NCBI RefSeq assembly: GCF_001856665.1
Contig: NZ_CP017781.1
Coordinates: 2,327,501 to 2,391,500, forward strand
Length of the DNA stretch: 64,000 nt
DNA from: Rhodobacter xanthinilyticus
GTDB taxonomy: Bacteria > Pseudomonadota > Alphaproteobacteria > Rhodobacterales > Rhodobacteraceae
Direction: 5' to 3'
Shown here: positions 26,478 through 35,121 of the stretch, one piece after another
Numbering within the stretch: position 1 is the first letter of the stretch
How the letters are laid out: every line of letters starts with the position of its first letter
The notes under the pieces: model-generated
Seen by the model: the letters and a program-made list of their open reading frames with translations, nothing else
Databases searched by the model: none
What the model was told of the DNA's origin: nothing
Position numbers and translations under genes: made by a program

Positions 26478-26903
26478 ATGCATCAGGACTGGATCTGGGG
26501 CCTTGTCGGCGGCGCGATGATCGGCGCGGCCGCGGCGCTCTATCTGCTCGTCAACGGCCGGGTTTTGGGCGCCAGCGGCATTCTCGGCGGGCTCGTCGAC
26601 AATTCGGGGCGCAAGAGCCGCGCCGAGCGGATCGCCTTTCTCGCCGGCCTCGTCGCGGTGCCGCCGCTGCTCGTGCCGCTCTACCGCGTCGTCGATACCC
26701 ATGCGAGCACCAATCCCGCGATCCTGATCGCGGCGGGGCTGCTCGTCGGGCTCGGCACGCGGCTCGCCAATGGCTGCACCTCGGGGCACGGGGTGTGCGG
26801 GATCTCGCGGTTTTCGCTGCGCGGCATCACGGCAACGGCGTTTTACCTGATCGGCGGCGGGCTCGCGCTCGTGGTCGCGCGGCATCTTCTGGGGTGGATC
26901 TGA
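26478..26903 (+). CDS. YeeE/YedE-family transporter subunit, first half
   Basis: 141 residues, four membrane helices. YeeE/YedE proteins move sulfur compounds such as thiosulfate across the inner membrane. The signature [15 protein letters not shown], with the conserved Cys residues in a membrane hairpin, is present (about residues 96-110). The start at 26478 follows GGGGGGAAG. Its stop overlaps the start of the next gene by one base (TGATG), so the two halves are made together, like the two-gene PmpA/PmpB arrangement. Confidence 0.88.
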   Translation: MHQDWIWGLVGGAMIGAAAALYLLVNGRVLGASGILGGLVDNSGRKSRAERIAFLAGLVAVPPLLVPLYRVVDTHASTNPAILIAAGLLVGLGTRLANGCTSGHGVCGISRFSLRGITATAFYLIGGGLALVVARHLLGWI

Positions 26904-27352
26904 TGCGGTATCTGAGCGCTTTCGTGGCGGGGGGCCTGTTTGGCGCGGGGCTTCTGGTCGCGGGCATGGTCGATACCACCAGGGTGCAGGGTTGGCTCGA
27001 TGTCTTCGGGCGCTGGGATCCGACGCTCGCCTTCGTGATGGCGGCGGCGGTGGGGGTGATGGTGCCGGTCTGGTGGCTCGCGGCGCGACGCGAGCGCTCC
27101 GCGCTCGGCCTGCCGATGCCGGGGGATTTCCCGAAACTGGTGGATCGCAACCTCGTGCTCGGCTCGCTCCTCTTCGGCGCGGGCTGGGGGCTCGCGGGGC
27201 TCTGCCCGGGCCCGGCGATGGGCGCGCTGAGCTTCGGCGGCTGGCCGGTTGCCCTCTTCGTGGCGGCGATGATCGCGGGGATGTGGCTCGCGGTGCCGGC
27301 GCGCGCGCTTCTCGCCCGGCTCGACGGGGCGCGCACCGAAAACGACGCCTGA
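26903..27352 (+). CDS. YeeE/YedE-family transporter subunit, second half (DUF6691)
   Basis: 149 residues, about four membrane helices. It carries FGAGLLVAGMVD near the N-terminus and FGAGWGLAGLCPGPAM in the second half; the Cys in GLCPGPA matches the second conserved Cys of the family. Translation is coupled to the preceding gene. The two probably form one channel for a reduced sulfur compound. Convergent with the FliM-like gene, with seven bases between stops. Confidence 0.87.
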   Translation: MRYLSAFVAGGLFGAGLLVAGMVDTTRVQGWLDVFGRWDPTLAFVMAAAVGVMVPVWWLAARRERSALGLPMPGDFPKLVDRNLVLGSLLFGAGWGLAGLCPGPAMGALSFGGWPVALFVAAMIAGMWLAVPARALLARLDGARTENDA

Positions 27353-27359
27353 GCCGCGC

Positions 27360-28592
27360 TCAAAGCCCCGACCCGATCTTGAGCGGCGGCAGATCGCCCG
27401 CGCCCTCGGCGCTGTCAAACCCGTCGAGCGCCATGCCCATCGGCATCGCCCCCTCGTCCGAGAGCCCGCCCAAGCCCCCCATATCCATCGCCGGGAACCC
27501 GCCCTCGGGCAGGTCATAGGCCACCGAATGCGGATCGCCCAACCCGCTCGGCACATGCGGCTCCGCCGCGAGCCCGGCGAAGGGACTCGTGCCCGCGCTG
27601 AACTCGCTCGGCGCGAGATGCGGGCGCGCAAGGCTCGGCGCCTCCATCTCGGCGCCCTCCTCCGCCTCATCGCTCAGCCGCACCGCGCGAAAGCCCTTGT
27701 GCTGGCCGAGCCGCGCGCGCGCCATCTTGCGCGCGCCCACCGCCTCGAGGCACAGCCGCTCGAGCGCATCCATCGAGATCGGGATCTCGGTGCCGACGCG
27801 AAACCCCATCACCGCCGAGAGCGGCACCGTGGCGCGGTGCAGAACCGCATCGAGCGTGACATGGGTGCCGAGCACCGTGCTCTCGAGCTTGCCCGCCCAT
27901 TCCGCCTCGGCCTGCGCGCGCGCAAAGGCTTCATCCTGCGCGGCCTCGCTCGCGGGGCTCGCGCCCATGCCGGGGAAGCGGCGCAGCCGCTGGCCGCGGC
28001 CCTGCGCGGGCACCGCCCAGAGGAACTCGCCCTCCCGCTCCGCCCCCGCGCCGAGCCCGAGCGACACTTTCCAGACCCGATAGGGGATATCCTCGAGCAA
28101 CAGCCCGAGCGGACGCGGATCATCGAGGAACGAGGCGTAGCGGAACCCGCCCGCCCAGGCGACCGCCTCCATCTCGATCAACGACTCCTCGATCGCGCCG
28201 AGCACACCGTCGATGAACTCCGCCACCATCGCCGCGTCGATCCGCGTCGGGCGGCGCGCGGGCGGCGTGCCCTTGCCAAGCCGCCCCATGGTCTGCACCT
28301 CGATCAGCGTCGCCAGCGTCACCGGCGGCAGCGCGACGAGCCCGAGCCCCTCGCCCGGCCCCTCGATCACCGCCAGAAGCGACAGATCCTCGAGCGCCTC
28401 GGGCAGATCCGCAAGGCTCATCCGGGTTTCGCGGCAGGATTTGATCTGCACCGGCAGCGACAGCTGCTCCTCGGCGACCTTCGCAAGCGCCTGGCTGACC
28501 GCCCGTTCAGGGGTCATGGGGGCGCTGTCCGGTGCGGGCCTGCCCGCCTCGGCTTTCTTGCGCAACGCCGTGTGAACCCGCTCCTGTGTCAT
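27360..28592 (-). CDS. FliM/FliN-like protein with SpoA domain
   Basis: 410 residues from the ATG at 28592. The middle contains a FliM-like region (VAEFIDGVLGAIEESL) and a SpoA-type domain (HVTLDAVLHRATVPLSAV, then ARARLGQHKGFRAVRL). This domain forms the switch-complex C-ring in flagella and type III secretion. The last 110 residues are low complexity, rich in Gly, Met and Asp. No flagellar genes surround it. It follows the sensor kinase gene by 92 bases on the same strand. Could be a remote flagellar switch component. Confidence 0.75.
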   Translation of the reverse strand: MTQERVHTALRKKAEAGRPAPDSAPMTPERAVSQALAKVAEEQLSLPVQIKSCRETRMSLADLPEALEDLSLLAVIEGPGEGLGLVALPPVTLATLIEVQTMGRLGKGTPPARRPTRIDAAMVAEFIDGVLGAIEESLIEMEAVAWAGGFRYASFLDDPRPLGLLLEDIPYRVWKVSLGLGAGAEREGEFLWAVPAQGRGQRLRRFPGMGASPASEAAQDEAFARAQAEAEWAGKLESTVLGTHVTLDAVLHRATVPLSAVMGFRVGTEIPISMDALERLCLEAVGARKMARARLGQHKGFRAVRLSDEAEEGAEMEAPSLARPHLAPSEFSAGTSPFAGLAAEPHVPSGLGDPHSVAYDLPEGGFPAMDMGGLGGLSDEGAMPMGMALDGFDSAEGAGDLPPLKIGSGL

Positions 28593-28684
28593 CCGTCCCG
28601 TCCTGCCCATTGGGGGCACTTGAGACAGGAATCGCAGATCAAGGTTTACAAATCGTTTAGGCCTTCGAAGTTTCGGAAAGGAAT

Positions 28685-31396
28685 TTACCCTGTGGCGCCC
28701 TCACCCGCCTCGCGCCGCAAGGGCAGGCTGACGCGGAAGGCCGCCCCCCCCTGGCCGGGCAGATAATCGATCGTGCCGCCCAGATTGGCCATGATCTCGC
28801 GGCAGATCGCGAGCCCGAGCCCCGCCCCGCCGGCGCGCGAGGTATCCGTCAGGCGGGCGAATTTCTCGAAGATAAGCGATTGGGATTGCTTGGGAATCCC
28901 CTTGCCGTTGTCGATGAAGTCGATCTGCACGCGGCCGCCCCGGCGCTTCACCTCGATGCGCAGCACCGGCCGCTCGGCGTCGCAATATTTGCGCGCGTTC
29001 GAGACGAGGTTGATGAACACCTGCACGAGCCGGTCGGTATCGGTGAAGACCGGCATATGCTCGGCGGGGAAATCGCGCTCGAGGCGGAAGGCGCGTTCGG
29101 GGCGGGTCGAGGAGGCCGCCTGCACCGCCCGCGAGATCAGGTCATGCAGGTTCGCCACCGAGACCGAGAGCTGCGCCTTGCGGTGTTCGAGCACGCTCAG
29201 ATCGAGCAGATCGTCAAGCAGCCGGGTCAGCCGCCGCGCCTCCTCGAAGATGATCTCGGCATATTGGGCGCGCATCGGCTCGGGCAGGTCGGGCTCCATC
29301 AGGATCTCGGAAAACGCCCGGATCGAGGTCATCGGCGTGCGCAGCTCATGGCTGATCTGGCCGAGGAAGGCATCCTTTTGCACCGAGAGCGAGGTGAGCT
29401 TCTCATTGGCCTCGCGCAGCGCCCGCGCGGTGCGCTCGAGCTCGGCCGATTTCGCCTCGAGCGCGGCGGTATGTTCCTTGATCTCGGCGGTTTCGCCGGC
29501 AACCGCGATCAGATCCTGCACCGAGACCGAGGCGCCGCCGGTGAGCTGCGAGATCATCGCATGGGCGGTCGCGGCGCCGACGGAGCCGGCGAGCTGGCGC
29601 TCGAGGCGGGCGAGGAAATCAGGCGTCGGGTCGGGCAGGAAGCCGCCCTTGCCCTGCCCCGCGGCCTGCGCCTGAAAGAAGCGCTGCGCCTCCTCGGGGC
29701 CGAGGATCCGTTGCGCCATCGAGAGCAGATCCTCGGCCTCGGCCTGACCGCGCAGCCACGACCGCGCCCCCGCGGTCTGCTCGAAGACATTGACGAAGGC
29801 GACGCCTTGCAGCCGCTCCATCGGGCCGGGGAAGGAGGTCATCGAGAAGATGAGGAAGAAGAGCGTGTTGAAAAGGAGCGACCAGAAGAGCGCATGGAGC
29901 AGCGGGTCGAGCCCCGCGATGCCGAAAAGCGCCTGCGGGCGCAGCCAGCCAAGCCCGAAGGGCCCCGCCTGCATCACCGCCGTCGAGATCAGCCCGCCGC
30001 CGCCGAAGGAGGGCAGAAAGAGCGTATAGAGCCAGATCGCAAAGCCGGTGACGAGCCCCGCCGCCGCGCCGCGCCGGGTGGCGCCGCGCCAGAACATCCC
30101 CCCCAGAAGCGCCGGCAGCACCTGCGCCGCGCCGACGAAGGCAATCAGCCCGATCGCCGCGAGCGCCGTCGATCCGCCCGAGAGCCGGTAATAGCCATAG
30201 CCCATCGCCAGCACCGCCGCGATCGAGACGCGCCGCGAGAAGAGCACGAGGCCGCGGATATCGCCCGGCTCGCGCGCGCCCTGGCGGTTCAGCGCGAGCC
30301 AGAGCGGCGTGACGATATGGTTCGACACCATCGTCGCCAGCGCGATCGCGGCGACGATCACCATCGAGGTGGCCGAGGAAAACCCGCCGAGGAACGCCAG
30401 CAGCGCGAGCTTGCCCTGATCGAGCGCGAGCGGCAGGGTCAGCACGAAAAGGTCGGGGTTGGCGCCCGGCGGCAGGCGCTCGAGCCCGACCACCGCGATC
30501 GGCACGACAAACAGGCTCATCAGCAGCAGATAGGCCGGAAAGGCCCAGCTCGCGGTGGCGAGGTGGCGCTCATCGACATTTTCGACGACGAGCACCTGAA
30601 ACATCCGCGGCAGCGTCAGCACCGCGGCGGCCGAGACGAAGATCAGCCCGGCAAAGCGGCCCGGTTTGAGATCCCATTCCGCGATCGGCGAGGCGTCGAT
30701 GCGGGCGAGCACATCGGCGGGCCCGTCCGCCACCCCCCAGACCACGAAGGAGCCCACCGCGACGAGCGCGACGAGCTTCACCACCGCCTCGAGCGCGATC
30801 GCCATGACGACGCCGTGGTGGCGCTCATTGGCGTCGAGGTTGCGGGTGCCGAAGAGGATCGTGAAGAGCGCCAGCCCCGCCGCGATCCAGAGCGCGGTGG
30901 CGCTTTGATCGGGCAGGTTCCAGACCGCCGGGCCCCAGCCGACCGGCGCGGGCTCGGAGAAGACGCCGAAGGACAGCGTCACCGATTGCAATTGCAGCGC
31001 GATATAGGGCGTCGAGGAGGCCACCGACATCAAGGTGACGATGACGCCAAGCAGGTTCGATTTGCCATAGCGCGAGGAGATCAGGTCCGCGATCGAGGTG
31101 ACGCGCTGCGCCCGGCCGATGCGCACGAGCTTGCGCAAGACCCACCACCAGCCGACGAAGACCAGCGTCGGGCCGAGGTAGATCGTCGCGAATTCGAGGC
31201 CGGAGCGCGCGGCGTAGCCCACCGCGCCGTAAAAGGTCCAGGCGGTGCAATAGATCGAGAGCGAGAGCGGGTAGACGATCGGGCGATGCAGGATCATCAG
31301 CCGGCCCTGACGCGCGCGCCGCTCGGCCACGAAGGCGACCGCGAACAGCACGATCACATAGATCAGGCTGACCGCCACCAGCACGTCAAAGGGCAT
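28685..31396 (-). CDS. Sensor histidine kinase with N-terminal SLC5-type transporter domain
   Basis: 903 residues from the ATG at 31396. Residues 1-560 are a sodium/solute-symporter-like domain of about 13 helices (IYCTAWTFYGAVGYAARS, FLGGFSSATSMVIVAA). Then comes a cytoplasmic linker with a coiled coil, and a HisKA domain with ISHELRTPM, phosphoacceptor His683. The HATPase domain has NLVSNARKYCD, DNGKGI and GAGLGLAIC. This is the architecture of CrbS, which senses acetate in vibrios and pseudomonads. The start overlaps the preceding small gene by 11 bases. The partner is probably the receiver at 31685-32071. Confidence 0.93.
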   Translation of the reverse strand: MPFDVLVAVSLIYVIVLFAVAFVAERRARQGRLMILHRPIVYPLSLSIYCTAWTFYGAVGYAARSGLEFATIYLGPTLVFVGWWWVLRKLVRIGRAQRVTSIADLISSRYGKSNLLGVIVTLMSVASSTPYIALQLQSVTLSFGVFSEPAPVGWGPAVWNLPDQSATALWIAAGLALFTILFGTRNLDANERHHGVVMAIALEAVVKLVALVAVGSFVVWGVADGPADVLARIDASPIAEWDLKPGRFAGLIFVSAAAVLTLPRMFQVLVVENVDERHLATASWAFPAYLLLMSLFVVPIAVVGLERLPPGANPDLFVLTLPLALDQGKLALLAFLGGFSSATSMVIVAAIALATMVSNHIVTPLWLALNRQGAREPGDIRGLVLFSRRVSIAAVLAMGYGYYRLSGGSTALAAIGLIAFVGAAQVLPALLGGMFWRGATRRGAAAGLVTGFAIWLYTLFLPSFGGGGLISTAVMQAGPFGLGWLRPQALFGIAGLDPLLHALFWSLLFNTLFFLIFSMTSFPGPMERLQGVAFVNVFEQTAGARSWLRGQAEAEDLLSMAQRILGPEEAQRFFQAQAAGQGKGGFLPDPTPDFLARLERQLAGSVGAATAHAMISQLTGGASVSVQDLIAVAGETAEIKEHTAALEAKSAELERTARALREANEKLTSLSVQKDAFLGQISHELRTPMTSIRAFSEILMEPDLPEPMRAQYAEIIFEEARRLTRLLDDLLDLSVLEHRKAQLSVSVANLHDLISRAVQAASSTRPERAFRLERDFPAEHMPVFTDTDRLVQVFINLVSNARKYCDAERPVLRIEVKRRGGRVQIDFIDNGKGIPKQSQSLIFEKFARLTDTSRAGGAGLGLAICREIMANLGGTIDYLPGQGGAAFRVSLPLRREAGEGATG

Positions 31397-31685
31397 CGCG
31401 GTCCTCCGGCTCGGGGGCGGCGGGCTCGGCGCGCTCGGCCTCGTCGAGCGCGGGGCCAAGCCCGCGGGCGAGCGCGAAAGCCGCCGCCGCGAGCCCCGCC
31501 CAGACGGTGAAGAGATAGACCGCCCCGCGCCCGGTATCGGGCCGGTCGCTCTCGGCCGGCGCCCAGATCCCGGGCAGGAGCAGCAACACCGTGCCCAGCA
31601 CCGGCAGGAGCCGCACCGCATCCATCATCCGCCGCCGCCGATAGGCGCGGCGCGCCAGAAACACCGGCTGCCCCCGCTGCGGCAT
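31386..31685 (-). CDS. Small membrane protein in kinase operon
   Basis: 99 residues. One or two hydrophobic helices (LLPVLGTVLLLLPGIW and AVYLFTVWAGLAAAAFALARG) after a basic N-terminus, and an acidic Ala/Glu/Pro tail. It starts within the stop of the response regulator (TGATG) and runs 11 bases into the kinase gene, so all three are coupled. Resembles the small partner protein often found before SLC5-type kinases. Function unknown. Confidence 0.8.
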   Translation of the reverse strand: MPQRGQPVFLARRAYRRRRMMDAVRLLPVLGTVLLLLPGIWAPAESDRPDTGRGAVYLFTVWAGLAAAAFALARGLGPALDEAERAEPAAPEPEDRDAL

Positions 31686-32071
31686 CAGGCGCTCCGCGCC
31701 TCGGCGCCCGCGCAAATCGCCTCGAGCGCCTCAAGCACCGCGGCATTGGCAAAGGGCTTGGCGAGAAACGCCGTCGCGCCCGCGGCGAGCGCGGCGTCGC
31801 GGTCGCGCCCCTGGCCACGCGCGCTGAGCATCAGCACCGGCACATCGCCGCCCGGCGCGCCGCGCAGCGCGCTCAGGATCTCGAGCCCCGAGCGGCCCGG
31901 CAACATCAGATCGAGAATGACCGCATCGGGCCGCTCGGCGCCGATCCGCGCCAGCGCCCGCGCGCCGTTTTCCTCCAGCGAGACCTGCCAGCCCGCGCGC
32001 GTCAGGATGAACCGGATCGCCTCGGCGATATGCGGCTCATCCTCGACCAGAAGCACATGTTTTGACGACAT
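31685..32071 (-). CDS. Single-domain response regulator
   Basis: 128 residues from the ATG at 32071 (GAGGAGGAAG ribosome-binding site). A complete receiver domain: acidic pocket VEDE near residues 9-12, phosphoacceptor Asp54 in DAVILDLMLPG, Ser/Thr-type LMLSARG and Lys in AKPF. There is no output domain, so it must act through protein contacts or as a phosphate relay. It stands before the SLC5-type kinase and after the XRE regulator, both on the same strand. Confidence 0.93.
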   Translation of the reverse strand: MSSKHVLLVEDEPHIAEAIRFILTRAGWQVSLEENGARALARIGAERPDAVILDLMLPGRSGLEILSALRGAPGGDVPVLMLSARGQGRDRDAALAAGATAFLAKPFANAAVLEALEAICAGAEARSA

Positions 32072-32137
32072 CGGCTTCCTCCTCTCCCCCGGCCCGACTA
32101 TCGGCGCGCGCGGGGGCGCTGTCAAACGCGTTAGCGC

Positions 32138-33463
32138 TCAGCTTTCCGCAAGGATCGAGGGCTCGCGCCGCCCCGGGCAGGCCCCGCGCGGGCAGATCCG
32201 GCACGACGAACCCACCGCGCGCGCATCCCCCGGCGCCGCGCGCGGGCCGGGCAGGATCAGCATCATCGCCTCCATCAGCACCGGCCCGTCAAAGCCGCCG
32301 GGCTGGCGCGGCTCGCAAAAGGCGTAGGTCAGGAAGCGCTGCGGCAGGCGCCCGGCCATGTCGACCACCGCGCGGATCGGCTGCATCGGGCGGGTGAGCG
32401 CCTCGTAAAGCGGCCAGAGCGGGCAAGCCGCACCAAAGCGCGGCAGCGCAAAGCCCGGCGCGGGGCGGCGGAAGGTCAGCGTGCCCGAGCCGTCGCAGGC
32501 GACAAGCCCGGCCGCGGGCGCGCCCTCGATGCCCGCAGGCAGCGTCGCGAGGCGGCGGAAAACCGCGCCGAGCGGCGCGGCGAATTCCGCCGCGAGCCGG
32601 CCCGGATCGGCGCCATGACGGGCGAGCGCCGCGGCAAAGGGCGCGAGCGGCAGAAGCGCCGCATCGGCCGCCGCGCGCGCGATATGGGCGAGCGCGAGCT
32701 TGCGCGCCGCCCCCGAGGCGAGCTCCGCCACCCCCTCGATCAGCGTCTCGGCAGGCGGCGGATCGGGGCGCTCGAGCTCCTCGAGATGCCACCGGCGCCC
32801 GGTCAGCCAGGCCTCGACCTGCTCCTGCGGCGAGCTCAGCCCGGTCTCGGCCTCCTCGATCTCGTCGAGATAGCCGACCAGCGCCTCGGCGGTATCGGAA
32901 AGCCGCAGGCTCTCCTCCTGGATCGTGCGCAGAAACCGCGCGCGCCATTCGGGCTCGATATCCTCGGTCTCGACGAGAATCGCCGCCGTCGAGCGCAGGC
33001 TGGTCACCGCCGAGAGCACCTCATGGAGCGAGGCGAGCAGGAACGGGTCCTGCGCCATCCGCTCGGAATAGCTCTCGACGACCCGCTCGAGCGCGCCGAC
33101 GCGCGCCTGACGGCCGGCAAGCACCCCCGCCCAGCCCGGGAAACGGCCGACGAATTCCTCGATCCGCTCGATCTCGGGCGGGCTTGCGCCGCGCGCGCCC
33201 CCCTCGATCTCGGCGCTGGCTGCGGCCTCGCGCAGCCCCTCGAAAAGCATCCCCTCCGCGCCCTCGGAGAGCGCCTCGGGCGCCACGCCGAGCGCGCCGG
33301 CGATCTGGATCATCAGCGCCTCGCCAACCCGGCGGCGGTTGTGCTCGATCAGGTTGAGATAGGCCGGCGAGATCCCCGAGAGGCGCGCCAGATCGGCCTG
33401 TTTCATCCGGATCGCGGTGCGCCGCTCGCGGATACGGGTGCCGGTCAGGGCGGATCTGGCCAC
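32138..33463 (-). CDS. XRE-family short-chain fatty-acyl regulator (ScfR/RamB-like)
   Basis: 441 residues from a GTG at 33463 with AGGGAGG just before it. An N-terminal Cro/C1 helix-turn-helix (TGTRIRERRTAIRMKQADL, then LSGISPAYLNLIEHNRRRV) is followed by a central helical region and a C-terminal DUF2083-type domain ending SSCRICPRGACPGRREPSI with cysteines that could bind metal or a cluster. Relatives such as RamB and PrpR control acetate, glyoxylate or methylcitrate genes and bind acyl-CoAs. It lies 66 bases before the response regulator on the same strand. Confidence 0.88.
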   Translation of the reverse strand: MARSALTGTRIRERRTAIRMKQADLARLSGISPAYLNLIEHNRRRVGEALMIQIAGALGVAPEALSEGAEGMLFEGLREAAASAEIEGGARGASPPEIERIEEFVGRFPGWAGVLAGRQARVGALERVVESYSERMAQDPFLLASLHEVLSAVTSLRSTAAILVETEDIEPEWRARFLRTIQEESLRLSDTAEALVGYLDEIEEAETGLSSPQEQVEAWLTGRRWHLEELERPDPPPAETLIEGVAELASGAARKLALAHIARAAADAALLPLAPFAAALARHGADPGRLAAEFAAPLGAVFRRLATLPAGIEGAPAAGLVACDGSGTLTFRRPAPGFALPRFGAACPLWPLYEALTRPMQPIRAVVDMAGRLPQRFLTYAFCEPRQPGGFDGPVLMEAMMLILPGPRAAPGDARAVGSSCRICPRGACPGRREPSILAES

Positions 33464-33546
33464 GGGCGCCTCCCTCTGGGTTCGCCCCAGATTTACCCGC
33501 AACGCCCGAAATTTCCAACGGATTTACAAAGACCGCCGGGCCGGGC

Positions 33547-33981
33547 TCACTTCAGCGTCTGGAATTTCGCGCCATAGGTCTGCGCGCGCTTGGTGCAGGT
33601 GATCATCGCCTCCTCGAGCCATTCGCGCTCCCCCCCGAGGCTTACCTGCAAATCGCGGGCAATCCGCGCCTGGGCGGCGGCGATCGGCGGGCCCATGTCG
33701 CGGGTGTAACTTCGCAACCGCTTGATCCAGAAATCGGTGGTCTCCGAGACAAAGCCGCCGGTGGGCGAGCCGCCGGGCACGACCTGTTGCGCGACGCCGA
33801 GGCAATAGCCCGCCTCGATCTCGCGCGTGGGGGAGCCGAAGAGAAACCCCGAGGGCGCGGCGAACTGGCTCTTCCAGACGAACCAGAAGGCCCCCGCGAT
33901 CCCCACACAAAGCGCGAACCCGCCGAGCCAGATCACCCAGCCCGAAAGCCGATCCTCACTATACTGGCCGGTTTCCTGCAT
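33547..33981 (-). CDS. Hypothetical membrane-anchored protein
   Basis: 144 residues. A single membrane helix (GWVIWLGGFALCVGIAGAFW) lies near the N-terminus; the rest is likely periplasmic, with helices such as TTDFWIKRLRSYTRDMGPP and two cysteines (AGYCLGV, MITCTKR) that may pair. I recognise no family. It lies 83 bases upstream of the XRE regulator on the same strand. Confidence 0.7.
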   Translation of the reverse strand: MQETGQYSEDRLSGWVIWLGGFALCVGIAGAFWFVWKSQFAAPSGFLFGSPTREIEAGYCLGVAQQVVPGGSPTGGFVSETTDFWIKRLRSYTRDMGPPIAAAQARIARDLQVSLGGEREWLEEAMITCTKRAQTYGAKFQTLK

Positions 33982-34039
33982 CTTGCGCCTCCATCACGCG
34001 CAATCAGCACACCACAGCGAGGTTAACAAAGCCCTTACC

Positions 34040-34070
34040 AAAACGGGGCGCAGCCGGCAGCCGCGCCCCG
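34040..34070 (-). terminator. Rho-independent terminator of the pyd transporter operon
   Basis: On the minus strand CGGGGCGC / GCGCCCCG with an 11-base loop, then TTTTGG, 20 bases after the stop of the substrate-binding protein gene. Confidence 0.75.
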
Positions 34071-34090
34071 CAATCGCGAAAATTGCGCGC

Positions 34091-35071
34091 TTATTTCAGC
34101 GCTTCATCCGTGATTTCAAGCGTATAGGCCCCTTCCGGCGCCTTCGAGATCACCGGGTCCGAGCCGCCGCCGAGCAGGATCTTCACGGTGCGCTCATAAT
34201 CGGCCGGATCGAGCGCGCCCTGCGAGCCCGCGGTGAGCTTGGCGATCTCGCCCATCATGCGCTTCTGGTGGGTCTCGGTCTGCGCGCCCGATTCGTCGTT
34301 CTCGAGCACGATGCCGGCCGCCTCATCGGGGTTCGCCTCGGCATATTTCCAGCCCTTCATCGAGGCGCGCACGAATTTGACCATCTTCGCCTTGAAGGCC
34401 GGATCGGCGAGCTTGTCGCCCATCACATAAAGCCCGTCCTCGAGCGTGGCCACGCCCTCATCCTCATATTTGAAGGTGACGAGATCCTCGGGCGCGAGGC
34501 CCGCATCGATCACCTGCCAATATTCGTTATAGGTCATGGTCGAGATGCAGGCGGCCTGTTTTTGCAGGAGCGGATCGACGTTGAAGCCCTGTTTGAGCAC
34601 GGTCACACCGCCCTCCGAGCCATCCGTCGGGATCCCGAGCGTCGCCATCCAGCTCAGGAACGGATATTCATTGCCGCCAAACCACACGCCGAGCGTCTTG
34701 CCCTTGAAATCCTCCGGGCCCTTGATGCCGGTTTCCTTCAGACAGGTCAGCATCATCCCCGAGCTCTTGAAGGGCTGGGCGATATTGACCAGATCGAGCC
34801 CCTTCTCGCGCGCCGCGAGCGCCGAGGGCATCCAGTCGACGGTGACATCGGCGCCGCCGCCGGCCATCACCTGCGTGGGCGAGATATCCGGGCCGCCCGG
34901 CATGATCGTCACCTCGAGGCCCTCTTCGTCGTAAAACCCCTTCTCCTGAGCCACATAATAGCCCGCGAACTGGGCCTGGGTGACCCATTTGAGCTGGAGC
35001 TTGACCTCCTCGGCGCTCGCCGAACCCGCCGTCAGCGCCGCCAGCGCCGCCCCGATCAGAAACTTCTTCAT
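34091..35071 (-). CDS. ABC transporter substrate-binding protein (NMT1/THI5 type)
   Basis: 326 residues with a signal peptide (MKKFLIGAALAALTAGSASA, cleavage before EEVKL). The mature protein is the NMT1/ThiY-like fold: LKWVTQAQFAGYYVAQEKG, GADVTVDWMPSALAARE and GKTLGVWFGGNEYPF. This group binds pyrimidine- or riboflavin-related compounds, and the position beside dihydropyrimidinase suggests a pyrimidine or hydantoin substrate, an inference. It is the last gene of the pyd run, behind two permeases and an ATPase. Confidence 0.88.
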   Translation of the reverse strand: MKKFLIGAALAALTAGSASAEEVKLQLKWVTQAQFAGYYVAQEKGFYDEEGLEVTIMPGGPDISPTQVMAGGGADVTVDWMPSALAAREKGLDLVNIAQPFKSSGMMLTCLKETGIKGPEDFKGKTLGVWFGGNEYPFLSWMATLGIPTDGSEGGVTVLKQGFNVDPLLQKQAACISTMTYNEYWQVIDAGLAPEDLVTFKYEDEGVATLEDGLYVMGDKLADPAFKAKMVKFVRASMKGWKYAEANPDEAAGIVLENDESGAQTETHQKRMMGEIAKLTAGSQGALDPADYERTVKILLGGGSDPVISKAPEGAYTLEITDEALK

Positions 35072-35121
35072 GCACTTCTCCAGTGTTGATCCCGGCTTTG
35101 TGCCGGTGTTTGAAACTCAGA

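Noticed and set aside
28880-31510. An 876-codon plus-strand open frame antisense to the sensor kinase
   Set aside because: Same GC-driven shadow; its translation is low complexity, while the minus-strand frame has all kinase motifs.
32138-33463. A toxin-antitoxin reading of the XRE gene
   Set aside because: The protein has the full ScfR/RamB-like length and C-terminal cysteine block, and there is no toxin-like neighbour.
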